A stretch of 7,880 bases of DNA from assembly GCA_022837185.1 (NCBI GenBank), contig JALHJD010000156.1:1-7880 (forward strand). The letters are read 5' to 3'. Positions 7,143 to 7,880 of this stretch are shown here, piece after piece. A program made the translations under genes and the position numbers. The notes beneath the pieces are model-generated. The model searched no databases. It saw only the letters and a list, made by a program, of their open reading frames with translations, and was not told the DNA's origin. The first letter of the stretch is position 1. Every line of letters starts with the position of its first letter. The DNA is from Desulfobacteraceae bacterium (GTDB taxonomy: Bacteria > Desulfobacterota > Desulfobulbia > Desulfobulbales > Desulfobulbaceae).

Positions 7143-7400
7143 ATGGGTACGATCGCGGCAAATGACTTAAAAACAAAGGGAGTGGCTTCGATCAGCGAAA
7201 AGTTGGCCGAAGATCCTGAGGCGATTATTACGGTCAGGGGAAAAAGCCGCTATGTGGTGATGGATCTGGAGCATTACCGATACCTCCGGGAATGCGAACT
7301 GGAGGCGGCCCTGCTGGAGGCCCGACAGGATGTCGAAAAGGGCCGGACGGTGACGGAAAGCGTCGTCGAGCATATCAAAAGACTTACCGATGGCGTATAA
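7143..7400 (+). CDS. Type II antitoxin, Phd/YefM-like
   Basis: 85 aa, the usual size for Phd/YefM antitoxins. The N-terminal half (AANDLKTKGVASISEKL, then ITVRGKSRYVVMDLEHY at 29-45) has the Phd fold signature: a short strand and helices, then a beta strand with a conserved R-G-K/R-x-x-V-V-hydrophobic pattern. This half should dimerise and bind the operator. The C-terminal half is charged and helical (ELEAALLEARQDVEKGR) and would wrap the toxin. AGAGG (7132-7136) lies 6 nt before the ATG. The stop overlaps the toxin start by 11 bp, the standard arrangement with the antitoxin first. The protein should be proteolytically labile, which is family knowledge and not visible here. Confidence 0.85.
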   Translation: MGTIAANDLKTKGVASISEKLAEDPEAIITVRGKSRYVVMDLEHYRYLRECELEAALLEARQDVEKGRTVTESVVEHIKRLTDGV

Positions 7401-7671
7401 GATCATTTATCCGGAAAGTTATATCCGGCGGGCCCGAAAATTTATCAAAAGGCACCCTGATCTTCTCGAACAGTACCGAAAGACCCTTGAACTGCTGGAG
7501 CTGAACCCCTTCCACCCGTCTCTTCGACTGCATCCCCTCAAAGGAAGGCTGGCCGGGCTGCACAGCGTTTCGATCACGCTGACGTACCGGATTTCCCTGG
7601 AACTGATTCTTGCTGAACGGGAAATCATTCTGGTCAGCATCGGCACCCACGACCAAGTCTACAGGGAGTAA
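7390..7671 (+). CDS. Type II toxin, RelE/YafQ-like mRNA interferase
   Basis: 93 aa, typical of RelE/ParE-superfamily toxins that cut mRNA on the ribosome. The sequence shows the expected order: a basic N-terminal helix pair (YIRRARKFIKRHPDLLEQYR), a P-F-H-P-S-L-R-x-H-P-L-K-G turn (40-52, H48), a central beta strand with YRI (66-68), and IILVSIGTHDQVY (79-91) containing the G-x-H motif (G85, H87) and the closing Tyr. These suit the YafQ/RelE branch better than ParE, although branch assignment from motifs alone is tentative. ATG 7390 overlaps the antitoxin end, so translation is probably coupled. No frameshift or missing segment is seen, so the pair looks intact. Confidence 0.85.
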   Translation: MAYKIIYPESYIRRARKFIKRHPDLLEQYRKTLELLELNPFHPSLRLHPLKGRLAGLHSVSITLTYRISLELILAEREIILVSIGTHDQVYRE

Positions 7672-7785
7672 TTCACCAAAGAACCTGTATATCGGGGACT
7701 GAATTTTTTTCTGACTACCACTGAGCTTCCGCCCCGAAACTGTCATGCGCACAACCGGCTGATTTCCGTGTTTCTGTTTTTTGGT
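7672..7785. mobile_element. Probable insertion-sequence end region
   Basis: Non-coding DNA between the toxin stop and the transposase stop. The part beside the transposase (about 7755-7785, GGCTGATTTCCGTG and a T-rich run) is where the terminal inverted repeat of the element would be expected. The partner repeat lies outside the window, so the exact boundary cannot be fixed. A seven-T run at 7704-7710 has no hairpin before it. Confidence 0.35.
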
Positions 7786-7880
7786 TCATCCGACTAAAGC
7801 GTACTTTGTTTCATGAAGGGCATAGATTTTCAGTTTAAAGAACTCCATATCGCGAAAACCATATGCCTGTTTCTGCAATG
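7786..7880 (-). CDS. Transposase C-terminal end (probably ISL3 family), cut by window edge
   Basis: A minus-strand frame enters from the right edge and ends at TGA (7788-7786). Its 31 codons give AYGFRDMEFFKLKIYALHET followed by KYALVG. The A-Y/F-G-F/Y-R-x-x-E-x-F-x-L-K/R pattern is how I recall ISL3-type (IS204/IS1001/IS1096/IS1165) transposases ending. The start and catalytic domain lie outside the window, so it cannot be said whether the gene is complete. It converges on the toxin gene with 114 bp between the two stops; the insertion sequence's end should lie within that gap. Confidence 0.6.
   Translation of the reverse strand, partial: LQKQAYGFRDMEFFKLKIYALHETKYALVG

Overview
The window is GC-rich chromosomal DNA, probably from a Desulfobacterota-like (deltaproteobacterial) anaerobe. 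That guess rests on the protein flavour, strong GC preference at third codon positions, and several kinds of short dispersed intergenic repeats of a type I associate with that group; no marker gene fixes the taxonomy.

Layout. 1-464: dispersed repeat (1-124), then non-coding-looking DNA with one strong hairpin. 465-3149 (+): a small unknown ORF followed closely, in the same frame, by a RecD2-type SF1B helicase carrying an extra block of about 75-80 residues. 3244-4065 (+): a YecA/UPF0149 protein ending in a SEC-C zinc motif, with its own candidate promoter. 4066-4316: convergent intergenic region with a folded element and another dispersed repeat. 4317-4913 (-): an orotate-phosphoribosyltransferase-like protein with an atypical PRPP motif and a good sigma-70-type promoter. 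4985-5617: a gene-free repeat island with hairpin repeats, a heptamer array and two copies of an 87-bp palindromic element. 5618-6703 (-): an Old Yellow Enzyme family flavin reductase. 6704-7096: gene-free, with a hexamer repeat. 7097-7671 (+): a type II toxin-antitoxin operon (Phd/YefM-like antitoxin, RelE/YafQ-like toxin) with palindromes over its promoter. 7786-7880 (-): the last 31 codons of a transposase, probably ISL3 family, running off the window edge.

The genes do not form one obvious pathway. RecD2 serves DNA repair or replication-fork maintenance. The YecA-like, phosphoribosyltransferase and flavin reductase genes look like independent transcription units. The toxin-antitoxin pair beside a transposase end, and the repeat islands between genes, give the right half an accessory, rearrangement-prone look. 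I see no convincing new multi-gene system. The most unusual items are the RecD2 insertion, the deviant phosphoribosyltransferase active-site motif, and the structured repeat island.
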